From CADEFX01 sp963840425 (GTDB lineage Bacteria; Pseudomonadota; Alphaproteobacteria; Rhizobiales; Hyphomicrobiaceae), in contig CAWIYZ010000006.1 in assembly GCA_963840425.1 (NCBI GenBank), positions 1 through 64,000 of the forward strand: DNA of 64,000 nt, written 5' to 3'. Both the position numbers and the translations under genes were made by a program. Position 1 is the first letter of the stretch, and the number at the start of each line of letters is the position of its first letter. The notes beneath the pieces are model-generated. The model ran no database searches and was not told where the DNA came from. It saw only the letters and a list, made by a program, of their open reading frames with translations. Shown piece after piece: positions 55,646 to 64,000 of the stretch.

Positions 55646-56506
55646 TTATACCCGCCGAGCAGTTGCTGCACCGGCGAGGCCCTCGGGCCGCACGAGGAGC
55701 GCGACGATGAACACGATGAAGACCGCGACCGATGAGAAGATTCCGCCGAAGAAGTAGTTTGCCACCTGTTGAAAGAGTCCGAGCGCAAGGCCCCCGACCA
55801 CAGCACCGCGATTGGAGCCCATTCCGCCGAGGGCGACAGGGACGAAACCGTAGAAGTTCAGCAACGGGCCGTTTGCCAACGAGGCGAACAGCAGCTGTCC
55901 TGCGGAGAAGCCGGCCAATACGCCAATGATGCCGGCGAGCGCGTAGCTGGCGATGCGAAGCCCTTGCTCGGGAAGGCCGAGCGCGCGCGCCGCATAGTTG
56001 TCCTCCGATATCGCCAGGAAGGCGCGCCCCACCAACGTATGGCGGAACAGGTACTCCAGTCCGACGATCGTCGCGATGCACGCCAGGATCGGCAACCAGA
56101 ACTTCTGGTCGAAGTATCCTGGGCCGATCGGAATGACGCGCGGGAACGGAACGGCGTCCGTGCTGAAGTAGATCGCCGTCAGCTGCTGGATCATCAATGC
56201 AGCTGCAAGAGTGGACAGCACGTAGAGATGCTGGTCCAGGCTCTTGAGAACGGGGCGCACCGTCACGATCTCGGTGACCACGCCGAGAATTGCGCCAATC
56301 GCCAGCGTGAGCGCCAAGCCGACGATTACGGGCATGCCCATCTGGCCGATGAAGATGGCGCCGAACACGCCACCTAGCATGCCCACCGACCCCGCGGTGA
56401 AGCTGAACACACGTGAGGCCGAGAACATTACGTTATAGGTGATGCCGATGAGCGCGTAGACCGCGCCCACCGCCAGTCCGTTCGAGACAATGGATTCGAC
56501 GAGCAT
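55646..56506 (-). CDS. livH: Liv-type ABC permease, first subunit
   Basis: The 286-residue membrane protein has GLAVGAVYALIGITYNVMFSASRVFSFTAGSVGMLGG at the N-terminus and the coupling loop LVGRAFLAISEDNYAARALGL. These are LivH features. It follows the binding-protein stop by three bases. Together with LivM it makes the membrane channel. Confidence 0.92.
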   Translation of the reverse strand: MLVESIVSNGLAVGAVYALIGITYNVMFSASRVFSFTAGSVGMLGGVFGAIFIGQMGMPVIVGLALTLAIGAILGVVTEIVTVRPVLKSLDQHLYVLSTLAAALMIQQLTAIYFSTDAVPFPRVIPIGPGYFDQKFWLPILACIATIVGLEYLFRHTLVGRAFLAISEDNYAARALGLPEQGLRIASYALAGIIGVLAGFSAGQLLFASLANGPLLNFYGFVPVALGGMGSNRGAVVGGLALGLFQQVANYFFGGIFSSVAVFIVFIVALLVRPEGLAGAATARRV

Positions 56507-56509
56507 CGA

Positions 56510-57706
56510 TCAGGCGTACCCGGGGGCCAGCTTGAAGGCGCCGTCCTTGAGCGAGTTCGCCTGGCACATGATGATCTCGTCATTCTGGAAGCCGTCGTGG
56601 TTCTCCGGTGACCACGTGATGGTGCCGTAGACGCCTTTCCAGCCCTTGACCTTGGTGTTCCAATACGCGGTGATATCCGCGGGAGCGGTTCCGGCTTCCC
56701 GCAGCGCATCGGCAATGAGGCGCGGCCCGTCGTAGCCCAAGGCCACCCACCACATCAGCGTATCGGCAAAGTCCACCTTGGCCTTCTTCAGCCGCTCCAC
56801 GAACTCCACCGTCTGCGGCGGCAGCTGGCCGGCGCTGTTGTAGCTGACGTTGCGGAAGTTGTTCGGGTAGACCTTTTCCCAGTACTCGGGCTTCGCCAGG
56901 AGCGCCTTCGTCTGGCCGGAGCCGAGCGTGGTCTGGCCGACGATCGGCACGTCCCAATCGAGCTCGGCGCGCGTGTTGATGATGCGCGCCAGGAAACCCG
57001 CATTCACGCTCCACGGCATGATCGCCTCGGCGCCGCCCGAGCGCATGCGCAGGAGCTCCGGCTTCAGGTCGGGGTTGTTGGCGTCAACGCTGCCCGAGTA
57101 GACAACGTCACCGTTGATTTTCTTCAGCATCGGAACGTACGCGTCGAGAGACGCCGTTCCGTATCCGGACGTATCGCTGATGACGGCGACCTTCTTGGCC
57201 TTCAATACGTTGACGACGTAATGATTGGCAGCGCCGCCGATTTGCTGGTTGCTTGGTCCATTGCGGAACGCCATCGGGTATTTCTTGACATCGATTAGCA
57301 CGTCCACCCAGCAAGGGTGGATATGCGGCACGCCATCACGCGCGATGTTCGCAATCGCGGCTGCGGTTTCGCCCGAGTTGAGAGGGCCCCACATGATCGG
57401 CACCTTGTGCCGGCGGGTCAGCTCGGCCGCGGCGTTCACGGCCTTGGTCGGCTCGCTTTGCGTGTCGCGCATCACGAGCTCGATCTTGCGACCCTTGATG
57501 CCGCCGGCGGCGTTGATCTCGTCCACCGCAAGCTGCGTGCCGCGGCCGATGCCGATGCCGGTCGACGAGCTCGGTCCCGTGAAGGCCGGCAGGTATCCAA
57601 TCTGGATCGGGTCAGTGTTGGCGATGGCGGGCTTATAGACGCCCGACGCTAGGGTCGCTGCTGCTGCAGCAGAACCGGTCATTACCTTGCGGCGAGTGAT
57701 CCGCAT
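56510..57706 (-). CDS. Periplasmic binding protein of the Liv transporter
   Basis: The 398-residue protein begins with a twin-arginine-like signal (MRITRRKVMTGSAAAAATLA) after AAAGGAGG. The Peripla_BP type I fold shows IQIGYLPAFTGPSSSTGIGIGRGTQLAVDEINAAGGIKGRKIELVMRDTQSEP, then GPLNSGETAA and KKVAVISDTSGYGTASLDAYV. Ligands in this family are leucine-type amino acids, amides, urea or aromatic acids; which applies is not visible. It opens the operon binding protein-livH-livMG-livF. Confidence 0.9.
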   Translation of the reverse strand: MRITRRKVMTGSAAAAATLASGVYKPAIANTDPIQIGYLPAFTGPSSSTGIGIGRGTQLAVDEINAAGGIKGRKIELVMRDTQSEPTKAVNAAAELTRRHKVPIMWGPLNSGETAAAIANIARDGVPHIHPCWVDVLIDVKKYPMAFRNGPSNQQIGGAANHYVVNVLKAKKVAVISDTSGYGTASLDAYVPMLKKINGDVVYSGSVDANNPDLKPELLRMRSGGAEAIMPWSVNAGFLARIINTRAELDWDVPIVGQTTLGSGQTKALLAKPEYWEKVYPNNFRNVSYNSAGQLPPQTVEFVERLKKAKVDFADTLMWWVALGYDGPRLIADALREAGTAPADITAYWNTKVKGWKGVYGTITWSPENHDGFQNDEIIMCQANSLKDGAFKLAPGYA

Positions 57707-57832
57707 ACGGCCTCCTTTGAATGATTGCGTTAGCCTGCCCTGGAAAGCTTTACCTATTCTCGGCAAATTGACGCCGTTGGTCCGTCGTCGCCTTGCCGCG
57801 CCATCCCGGCGGCACGCTAGCACAGTGGCCAA

Positions 57833-58066
57833 AGTTCAAGCTAGTCTTCCCGCAAAGGCGGTCCGTGCGCTACGAACTGGCCATCAGATATCTGGGTGAA
57901 GCGCATCACGTCGAGCTGATTTGAGGCCGCACTCAGGATCGACCGGCTGCGCGCCTGGCGGGCTAGCCCCCACCAAAAGTAGAAATCCCACCCCCAAAGT
58001 TGGCGGTGGGATCGTTCACGTGGTCTTTCGCGGACGCTTGTCAGCCCACGAGTTCGGAGGGCGCCG
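57833..58066 (-). terminator. Intergenic region with a terminator for the family-1 binding protein gene
   Basis: ATCCCACC at 57985-57992 pairs perfectly with GGTGGGAT at 58005-58012. CCA/TGG can extend the stem inside the loop. On the minus strand it is followed by TTCTACTTTT. It lies about 55 bases past the stop at 58067. The rest of the interval holds nothing recognisable. Confidence 0.65.
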
Positions 58067-59404
58067 TCAGGTGCGCATAAAGCCTTCGACCTCGGTCTCG
58101 GCCCAGGCCAGCACCTTTTCCATCGGCTCACCCTGCATGTGGCGCACGGTCATCTTTGTCATGACCCCATGCACGTAGATCTGCACGGCGATCTTGGGCG
58201 GGGCTGGCGCTCCGGCAATCGAGACGATCTGGTGGTCGTGCCGGTTCGGGTAGTGGTACAGCGTACCCTTCGGCGGTCCCTCTTCTTCCCAGGTCTTGAG
58301 CGTCGTCAGCTTGGCAAATGCTGGATTGTCGAAGCCCTGACTGGCCGCCACCATTTTCTCGACTGCAGCCGGTTGGGAAAGATACGTGAGCAGGCTCTTG
58401 CCTGCCGACTTGTTCTTGCCGAACGCCCAGATGCCCCAGAAGTAAGGGATACAGGGCGTGTAGCGACCCTTCGGCCCGACCGGCATGCCGTGCGACCATA
58501 GCTGCTCGGCGACCTGTGGCGCGTCGCGCTTGGCGACGGCCCAGGCGCTCGGCGGATTCAGGATCAGCGCGGACTTGCCGGCAACCAAGGCTTTGTTGTT
58601 GGAGGCGTCGTCCCAGGCGGGCGCGTCGGCTGGGAAGAAACGGGCCAGCCGGGTGTAATAGTCGAGCGCTTGGCGCATCGCGTCGGTCTTGACGGTGACG
58701 TTGCCTTTGGCGTCGACCAGATGCGCCCCGAAGGCGTCGAAAAACGCTCCTGCGCTATCGACCGAATCAGGGGTCGTGCCTAGTCCGATCCCGAACGGGA
58801 CGCCGGCCTTGTGGCACGCCTGGGCCGCTTGCATGAAAGTGTCGAGTGTCCAGTTGTCCGCCTTGGCCGGGGCACCCGCCGGATACATAGCCTGCACGTC
58901 AATGCCGGCATGCTGCTTCAAATAGTCGATGCGCGAGCACGGCCCCTTGACGTTGCTGCCGCGCGTCGCCGGCACCGCAACCCAATGCCCCTCGGACTTG
59001 CCGAGATACTTGGCGGTCGCATTGGCATCGCCGTTCTGCTTGATGAGCGGCTCCATCACGTCGTCGACTGGCTCGAGGAGCTTGGCGTGATCGGCTGGAC
59101 CCCAGCATCGGAACGTAAATACATCGTGGCCGGTTCGCGATTGGGCCTGGGCCTGCTCCGTCAGCAGCAGCTTGTTGCCTTGGGTAGTGATATAGTCGAT
59201 CTGGACCTCGACCTTTTCCTTGGCGGCCCACTCCTCGATCAGTGCCGTGCTGGCCGCGTTGGCCGTCGGCACCCAATGATCCCAAAGGCCGATCGTGAGC
59301 TTGCCGGCGGCATGGGCGCCGCGGACATGGGGCATTGCGATCAGCGTCGTGGATGCGGCGGACGCGGCCAAAAAACGCCGCCGCGAAAGCTTGCGCTTGA
59401 GCAT
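58067..59404 (-). CDS. Family-1 extracellular solute-binding protein (orphan)
   Basis: The 445-residue protein has a Tat signal (KLSRRRFLAASAASTTLIAMPHVRGAHA) and a maltose-binding-like fold: LTIGLWDHWVPTANAASTALIEEWAAKEKVEVQIDY, NWTLDTFMQAAQACHKAGVPFGIGLG and NNKALVAGKSALILNPPSAW. Such proteins usually bring sugars or polyols to an ABC permease pair, but none is adjacent; the neighbouring Liv permeases are of another class. The start ATG 59404 is preceded by GGGAGGA. The ligand is unknown. Confidence 0.87.
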   Translation of the reverse strand: MLKRKLSRRRFLAASAASTTLIAMPHVRGAHAAGKLTIGLWDHWVPTANAASTALIEEWAAKEKVEVQIDYITTQGNKLLLTEQAQAQSRTGHDVFTFRCWGPADHAKLLEPVDDVMEPLIKQNGDANATAKYLGKSEGHWVAVPATRGSNVKGPCSRIDYLKQHAGIDVQAMYPAGAPAKADNWTLDTFMQAAQACHKAGVPFGIGLGTTPDSVDSAGAFFDAFGAHLVDAKGNVTVKTDAMRQALDYYTRLARFFPADAPAWDDASNNKALVAGKSALILNPPSAWAVAKRDAPQVAEQLWSHGMPVGPKGRYTPCIPYFWGIWAFGKNKSAGKSLLTYLSQPAAVEKMVAASQGFDNPAFAKLTTLKTWEEEGPPKGTLYHYPNRHDHQIVSIAGAPAPPKIAVQIYVHGVMTKMTVRHMQGEPMEKVLAWAETEVEGFMRT

Positions 59405-59617
59405 AGGACAGTCCTCCCTTCGGGCTGCAGCTCGAATGCGCCTTGTTTTTGCAACGGACGGGTGCGGTCAAAGCCGCGTGCGCATTCGGCAACCGTCTTA
59501 CTGAGCATACGCCAAGTCCTGTGGCGCAGTTAGGGCCAATTTGTGCTGCGCTGCGGGATTGCTGCGAAGCCGAAGATGACGAGCTTAGCCGCCATGCGGC
59601 AGGCATTTGGATCCGGG

Positions 59618-59968
59618 TCAGGGTGTGTAGAGGGCTTGGGGATAGGCACTTTGCGGGCGGCGGCGGTTCACGCAGACTTCATCGTCAGGCGAAGTATCTC
59701 GCCCGAGCATCATCTCAGCCGCTACGGACCGCAGGGACTTCTGCGAATGCGCCGCGCTGAGACCCGCAACGCCAATAAGAAGGAGCACGAGCGCAATCGG
59801 GACGCGCACCTCAAACTTGAGAGAACGCGGGGCTCGACCGGCCGGCCGTTGCAATGCCCAGTGGTCCACGATGCCGAACACCAGAGCCACGAGGCGGCCG
59901 CCGTGATAGCGGCGGTGTGCCTCCTCGGGCCGGCAGCTGACCGGCTCGAATCTCGGGCGATCGGTCAT
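59618..59968 (-). CDS. Small membrane-anchored protein
   Basis: ATG 59968 follows GAGAGGTGG. The 116-residue product has a soluble start (TDRPRFEPVSCRPEEAHRRYHGGRLVALVFG), one clear membrane helix (VPIALVLLLIGVAGLSAAHS) and a polar tail. No family recognised. The ribosome binding site supports it, but composition is only average. Confidence 0.5.
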   Translation of the reverse strand: MTDRPRFEPVSCRPEEAHRRYHGGRLVALVFGIVDHWALQRPAGRAPRSLKFEVRVPIALVLLLIGVAGLSAAHSQKSLRSVAAEMMLGRDTSPDDEVCVNRRRPQSAYPQALYTP

Positions 59969-60262
59969 GGTCCACCTCTCCACTCGTGCGGTCGCACCAG
60001 AGCAGGTCGGAGCGACGAGTGAGAGGTTAGTCGACGACCGTCAATCGCCCGTGAGCTGAGCAAATGGTCCGATTCACGCTCGCTTCACGCTCGACAACCG
60101 TCGGTACGTGCGCCAACGACGCGACCCCCTTTGGTCCGCAAACAATCATTCTTTCACGATCGCTTCCCGATCGTCTCACGCACCTCGTGGAGTATGGGAC
60201 TCGTCGAAGGCGTCCTTCGACATCCAGGCGGTGAGGAGCCGCCCCAGCGCAAGGAGGAAGCC

Positions 60263-60487
60263 ATGCACCACATCGCAGCACTCGCAGCCGCGCTTTCGGT
60301 CGTTGCCGCGCTTGGTGGCCCAGCCAGCGCCAAGTCCGTATGGGATCAGCTTGCCAAGTCGGCCCCGCGCACGAACAAGCCGTTCGTCGATATCGATATG
60401 ACTGCCCCCCGCACTGTGTTTAGCGATCTCGCCGACACTGCGCCGCGCACTGGCGCGCAACCAGAAGGCGCCGAGCGCGCGCGCTGA
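60263..60487 (+). CDS. Secreted small protein with APRT repeats
   Basis: AAGGAGG lies just before ATG 60263. The 74-residue product has a signal peptide (MHHIAALAAALSVVAALGGPASA). The short mature part contains three copies of an APRT unit: AKSAPRTNKPF, DMTAPRTVF and DTAPRTGAQ. Each copy is preceded by an acidic or polar stretch (VDIDM, SDLAD). I know of no function. Repeats plus export suggest a binding or structural peptide in the envelope. Confidence 0.65.
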   Translation: MHHIAALAAALSVVAALGGPASAKSVWDQLAKSAPRTNKPFVDIDMTAPRTVFSDLADTAPRTGAQPEGAERAR

Positions 60488-60526
60488 ATGCGGTTGGCAT
60501 TCGAGCTGGAAGATCAGTGCGGGTCA

Positions 60527-60556
60527 TCGGGGTCCGGTATCCTTGCCGGGCCCCGA
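60527..60556 (+). terminator. Terminator-like hairpin after the APRT protein gene
   Basis: TCGGGGTCCGG at 60527-60537 pairs with CCGGGCCCCGA at 60546-60556 over 11 positions (one G-T pair) with an 8-base loop. No long T-tract follows (TTGATCGTTG), so it may be Rho-assisted or simply a stabilising hairpin. Confidence 0.5.
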
Positions 60557-60618
60557 TTGATCGTTGAACAAACGCGCTAAAGTCGGAGCGGCTGAGGTCT
60601 TGTCGCAGAAGCAGGCGG

Positions 60619-61224
60619 CTAGAGCCAGGGCCGTTGGGCAGTAGACTTGGTCTCGTAAGCGCTGATGGCGGCCTCTTTTTGCAAAGTTAGGCCGATGTCG
60701 TCGAGGCCATTGACGAGGCAGTGCTTGCGGAAGGGATCGATCTCGAACTTGTCCTCTTTCCCGTCCGGTCCGCGCACAGTCTGGTTGGGCAGATCGACGG
60801 TGATCTCGGCGCCCGGCAGCTCGAGCAGGAAGCGCAGTAGCTCGTTGACGCGCGCCTCGGGCAGGACGAGCGGCAGGATGCCGTTCTTGAACGTGTTGTT
60901 GAAAAAGATGTCGGCATAGGACGGCGCGATCACGCAGCGGATGCCGAAGTCAAGAAGAGCCCAGGGGGCGTGCTCGCGGCTCGAGCCGCAACCGAAGTTC
61001 TCGCCGGCGACCAGGATGGTGGCCTTGCGGAACGGCCCCTTGTTGAGCACGAAATCCGGGTTCTCGCGGCCAGTGTCATCGAAGCGCATCGCGGCGAAGA
61101 GTGCCTTGCCGAGACCAGTCCGCTTGATGGTCTTGAGATATCTTGCCGGAATGATCTTGTCGGTATCGACATTGATCATGTTCAGGGGAGCGGCCACGCC
61201 CGTCAGCGTCGTGAACTTTTCCAT
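60619..61224 (-). CDS. leuD: 3-isopropylmalate dehydratase, small subunit
   Basis: ATG 61224 follows AGAGG and gives 201 residues. The protein starts MEKFTTLTGVAAPLNMINVDTDKIIPARYLKT and has the swivel-domain motif AGENFGCGSSREHAPWALLDFG, then SYADIFFNNTFKNGILPLVL. With LeuC it isomerises 2- to 3-isopropylmalate in leucine synthesis. LeuC is not in the window. Homologous small subunits also serve citraconate and homoaconitate hydratases, so a different role is possible given the HyuA neighbour. Confidence 0.92.
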   Translation of the reverse strand: MEKFTTLTGVAAPLNMINVDTDKIIPARYLKTIKRTGLGKALFAAMRFDDTGRENPDFVLNKGPFRKATILVAGENFGCGSSREHAPWALLDFGIRCVIAPSYADIFFNNTFKNGILPLVLPEARVNELLRFLLELPGAEITVDLPNQTVRGPDGKEDKFEIDPFRKHCLVNGLDDIGLTLQKEAAISAYETKSTAQRPWL

Positions 61225-61544
61225 GCTCTGCCTCTTATGGCGTTGCCAGTCCCGGATCGCCGATGTAACCGGTGGCTGGCAATACGAATGGCTTTTTAAC
61301 GCCGACAAGTCACTCTGCGTCAAGCTGCCGGATCGGATGGCTGAATTGTCCGGATCGGCATAGCCGGCAGCCGACTTCTCGAGGTCTCCTAACCTCGATG
61401 GCGATGACGCGGCAACTCGCCACCGCGCGGAGCGTCGACTGAGCCGCATATGTTGCTGCACTGCAAGGACTTACCGCCGGGGCGACGTTCCAGTGGAATG
61501 GAATAGCGATAGGGCAGGGCGCCAGTTTGCGCGCGAGTTCCCCG

Positions 61545-63689
61545 ATGTCTGACGGGGAAGCGCCGGCACGCGCCTATCGCATCGGCATCGATGTCGGCGG
61601 TACATTCACCAAGGCGGTACTGATCGACAATGCGAACCATGCTGTGGTCGGCCGCTACTCCGTGCTGACAACGCACAGTCACGCGCGCGGTGTTGCCGCC
61701 GGGGTGGTCGAGGTGTTCCGCAATGTGCTGGCGCAGTCGAGTGTCTCGCCCGATCAAGTGGTCTTCCTCGCCCACAGCACGACGCAGGCCACCAATGCAC
61801 TGCTGGAGGGAGACGTTGCTCCCGTGGGTGTGCTTGGCATGGCCGGCAAGACTGCCGCGGCGTTGGCCGAAGTCCAGGTTCGTGTTGCGCCAATCGAGCT
61901 GGCGCCGGGCCGCAGCATCGCCACGGCCAATCGTTTCCTTGTTACCGACAGCATGAGCGAGGCCGATGTACGTGAGGCCGTCGCGGGACTCAAGGCGGAG
62001 GGCGCAAGCGTTCTGGTCGCGTCCAGTGCCTTTGGCGTGGACAATACGGGGAGCGAGGAATTGGCGCGACGGATGGGTGCCGAAGCCGGGTTGGCGACCA
62101 CGTGCGGGCACGAGATCACACGTCTCTATGGACTGACCACGCGTACACGCACCGCCGTCATCAATGCGTCGATCCTGCCCAAGATGATCGCCACAGCCGA
62201 CATGACGGCTGCGAGCGTGCGCGAGGCGGGCATTGCGGCGCCCCTGATGGTCATGCGCGGGGACGGCGGTGTCATGGACATCGGCGAGATGCGCAGGCGG
62301 CCGGCCATGACCATGCTGTCGGGGCCGGCGGCGAGCGTTGCCGGCGCGCTCATGCATCTACGGGTGTCCGACGGTCTCTATTTCGAGGTGGGCGGCACCT
62401 CGACCAACATCGGCGTGATCCGCAATGGCCGGCCGACCGTCACGTATGCACGCGTGGGCGGGCACGAGACCTATGTCAGCTCGCTGGATGTGCGGGTGAT
62501 CGGCATTGCTGGCGGCAGCCTGATACGCGCGCGGCCTGGGCCCATCGTCGATGTCGGACCACGCAGTGCGCATATCGCCGGCCTGCCCTATGCAGCGTTC
62601 GCGGATCAGGATGCGATGGTCGCTCCGCGCATCGAATTGTTCGAGCCAAGGCCTGGCGACGGCGACGATTACGTCGCCGTGCAGGTGGCCGATGGAAGGC
62701 GCTTCGCGCTGACGACGACGTGCGCTGCCAATGCCCTGGGCTATGCAAAGCCAGGTATGCATGCCTACGGCAATCCAACGGCGGCGCGGCGCGCATTCGC
62801 GGCGCTTGCCGACTATCTGGGCATGAGCGTGGAAGCCGCCGCCGGTGCCGTGCTCGATTGTGCCACCGACAAGGTCATTCCCGTCGTCGAGGGCTTGATG
62901 CGGGAATATCAGATCGACCCCGACGACTGTCTGTTGATTGGTGAGGGCGGTGGAGCAGGGGCCTTGATCCCGTATGTCTCAGAACGGACGAGGCTCAGGC
63001 ATGAGATTTCCAAGGATGCCGAGGTGATCTCGTCGATCGGTGTCGCCCTGGCTCTGGTCCGCGATGTGATCGAGCGCATCATCCCGCATCCGAAACCGGA
63101 GGACCTCCAAGCCATCCGTCGCGAGGCGCTGCAAGCCGCCGTGCGGCTCGGCGCCGACGCCAAGAGCGTCGATGTGACGATCGAGATCGATCGCCAGACC
63201 CATCGCGTCCGCGCCACCGCCATGGGCGCAGCCGAGATGCACGTCAAGGATCCTGGCGGCTCGATCTCCGAGCGCGAGGCGCGCAGCATCGCTGCCCGTT
63301 CCATGGATCTCGTCGCCGATACGCTGCGACTGGCGGCGGAAACGCCAGGTCTGCGCATCTATCAGGCGCCTGGCGAAGGGCTCGGGGCGGTGCGGGCGGT
63401 CGATTGGGAGGGCGCCATTCGGGTTCGGCGCAGCCGGGCCCTGGTCAGCAGGTCGAGCGTGGGCGGGGCAGGGGATGCCATCAAGCACCTATGGTCCGGG
63501 ACGGCGGATAACGCGGGTGGGCGCGCAGCAGTGCCTGGCCTGTTTCTGATGTATGAGCGCCACGTGATCGACCTCTCGGGTGTCGAGACGGTCGAGCAAG
63601 CCATGGCGTTGGCCGCCAGCGAGCTGGAGAACCTGTCCGATGACGCGCCGGTCGCGCTGATCGGTGTCCCGCCCGGGCAGGCGCTATGA
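61545..63689 (+). CDS. Hydantoinase A / 5-oxoprolinase family protein
   Basis: The 714-residue product from ATG 61545 shows the actin-like ATPase fold. It has RIGIDVGGTFTKAVLIDN at the start, LAHSTTQATNALLEGD, ARRMGAEAGL, and the central motif GDGGVMDIGEMRRRPAMTMLSGPAASVAGALM. EVGGTSTNIGVIRNGRPT and DDCLLIGEGGGAGALIPYV follow. HyuA-type enzymes hydrolyse hydantoins or oxoproline with ATP and usually pair with HyuB, which is not seen downstream. The protein is at the long end of the family and has a C-terminal extension (RVRRSRALVSRSSVGGAGDAIKHLW). It is convergent with the hot-dog gene, 7 bases apart. Confidence 0.86.
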   Translation: MSDGEAPARAYRIGIDVGGTFTKAVLIDNANHAVVGRYSVLTTHSHARGVAAGVVEVFRNVLAQSSVSPDQVVFLAHSTTQATNALLEGDVAPVGVLGMAGKTAAALAEVQVRVAPIELAPGRSIATANRFLVTDSMSEADVREAVAGLKAEGASVLVASSAFGVDNTGSEELARRMGAEAGLATTCGHEITRLYGLTTRTRTAVINASILPKMIATADMTAASVREAGIAAPLMVMRGDGGVMDIGEMRRRPAMTMLSGPAASVAGALMHLRVSDGLYFEVGGTSTNIGVIRNGRPTVTYARVGGHETYVSSLDVRVIGIAGGSLIRARPGPIVDVGPRSAHIAGLPYAAFADQDAMVAPRIELFEPRPGDGDDYVAVQVADGRRFALTTTCAANALGYAKPGMHAYGNPTAARRAFAALADYLGMSVEAAAGAVLDCATDKVIPVVEGLMREYQIDPDDCLLIGEGGGAGALIPYVSERTRLRHEISKDAEVISSIGVALALVRDVIERIIPHPKPEDLQAIRREALQAAVRLGADAKSVDVTIEIDRQTHRVRATAMGAAEMHVKDPGGSISEREARSIAARSMDLVADTLRLAAETPGLRIYQAPGEGLGAVRAVDWEGAIRVRRSRALVSRSSVGGAGDAIKHLWSGTADNAGGRAAVPGLFLMYERHVIDLSGVETVEQAMALAASELENLSDDAPVALIGVPPGQAL

Positions 63690-63696
63690 GTGGCTG

Positions 63697-64000
63697 TCAC
63701 GCGTTGGCAAGTTGACGCAGCCGGTAGACGGCCGTGTGCAGCACCTGCGCGATGATGGCCGTTCCGTTGGCAACGATGACCGCATCCAGGTCCACCAGCC
63801 GATGGCCCTTGCGCTCGTAGTTGTCCACGACACGCGCACGGGCTGTCACCTCGTCGCCGATCCGAACCACGGCAAAGTTGCGGATCTTGCTGCTGGTGTG
63901 GATCCACGGTGAGAGAAGGACATTGTCTTTGAGCGCGGAATTGCACAGGCGCAGCAGCCAGCCCGGGTGCGCCAGGCCTTCCTCGGCATAGATCGGGTGC
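63697..64000 (-). CDS. Hot-dog fold (MaoC-like) protein, C-terminal part
   Basis: The frame enters from beyond the window and stops at 63697. It reads HPIYAEEGLAHPGWLLRLCN, then LLSPWIHTSSKIRNFAVVRIGDEVTARARVVDNYERKGHRLVDLDAVIVANGTAIIAQVLHTAVYRL. The strand pattern with VRIGDEVTARARV and KGHRLVDLDAVIVANG is the second half of a hot-dog dehydratase or thioesterase. The N-terminal catalytic part is out of view, so the reaction cannot be named. Confidence 0.75.
   Translation of the reverse strand, partial: HPIYAEEGLAHPGWLLRLCNSALKDNVLLSPWIHTSSKIRNFAVVRIGDEVTARARVVDNYERKGHRLVDLDAVIVANGTAIIAQVLHTAVYRLRQLANA

Noticed and set aside
59528..60262. Several open frames around 59.5-60.2 kb on both strands
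   Set aside because: Apart from the 116-aa membrane protein, they overlap each other, have no start signals and look like chance frames in GC-rich DNA.

Overview
The window looks like a chromosomal segment of a high-GC alphaproteobacterium, most likely of the Hyphomicrobiales/Rhizobiales type. The evidence is a Paracoccus/rhizobial-style narKGHJI operon with a fused NarK1-NarK2 transporter and FNR/FixK boxes, a DUF6455 protein, a phasin, a Bug-family (TctC) binding protein, a branched-chain-amide-type Liv ABC operon and many small signal-peptide proteins. The species cannot be named from sequence alone. No rRNA, complete tRNA or CRISPR array was seen.

Layout. (1) 1-9.4 kb is a worn accessory stretch: the tail of a LuxR regulator, a broken cupin, two broken methyltransferases, an IS1182-type element with a small IS-derived relic beside it, an intact LysR/TctC divergent pair and a frameshifted acyl-CoA ligase. 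(2) 9.5-16.8 kb is a satellite-like integrated element, all on the minus strand: zinc-ribbon protein, membrane protein, prim-pol/P4-type primase-helicase, AlpA-like excisionase, unknown, tyrosine integrase. It ends at a 47-bp copy of the 3' half of tRNA-Arg(CCT). (3) 16.8-22.5 kb is a second 5.7-kb element ending in an identical 47-bp copy. It carries small secreted proteins, a membrane-embedded alpha/beta hydrolase of clearly lower GC, a phasin and a second integrase. (4) 22.5-25.1 kb is a decayed third element (broken integrase, AlpA-like protein, replication-type HTH protein) that adjoins a headless FNR-type regulator.

(5) 25.4-38.0 kb is the nitrate respiration module: DUF6455, two FNR boxes, narK12, narG, narH, narJ, narI, a PpiC foldase, a 101-aa protein and NnrS. 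Overlapping stop/start codons join narG-narH-narJ. The transporter brings in nitrate and exports nitrite, NarGHI reduces nitrate at the membrane, NarJ and the foldase assist assembly, and NnrS is linked to nitric oxide stress. (6) 38.1-46 kb carries catabolic or unassigned enzymes: PhyH and TauD dioxygenases, GYD protein, SDR, ThuA-like protein, a CinA-C/nucleotidyltransferase fusion and an MFS carrier.

(7) 47.6-53.0 kb is the most unusual locus: a secreted WD40-caspase protein, an HTTM membrane protein fused to a CxxC (DCC-type) domain, a 64-aa basic ORF and, divergently, an unlisted 49-aa secreted Gly/Pro-rich peptide gene with its own ribosome binding site. It is a candidate for a peptide maturation or export system. 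(8) 53.1-59.4 kb is a complete Liv-type ABC transporter (LivM and LivG fused) plus an orphan family-1 binding protein. (9) 59.6-64 kb has small secreted or membrane proteins, leuD, a HyuA-type hydantoinase/oxoprolinase and a partial hot-dog protein.

Many genes in the first 11.6 kb, and a few later, are split by single-base indels with intact motifs on both sides. This could be recent decay or residual indels in the assembly, and only reads can tell.
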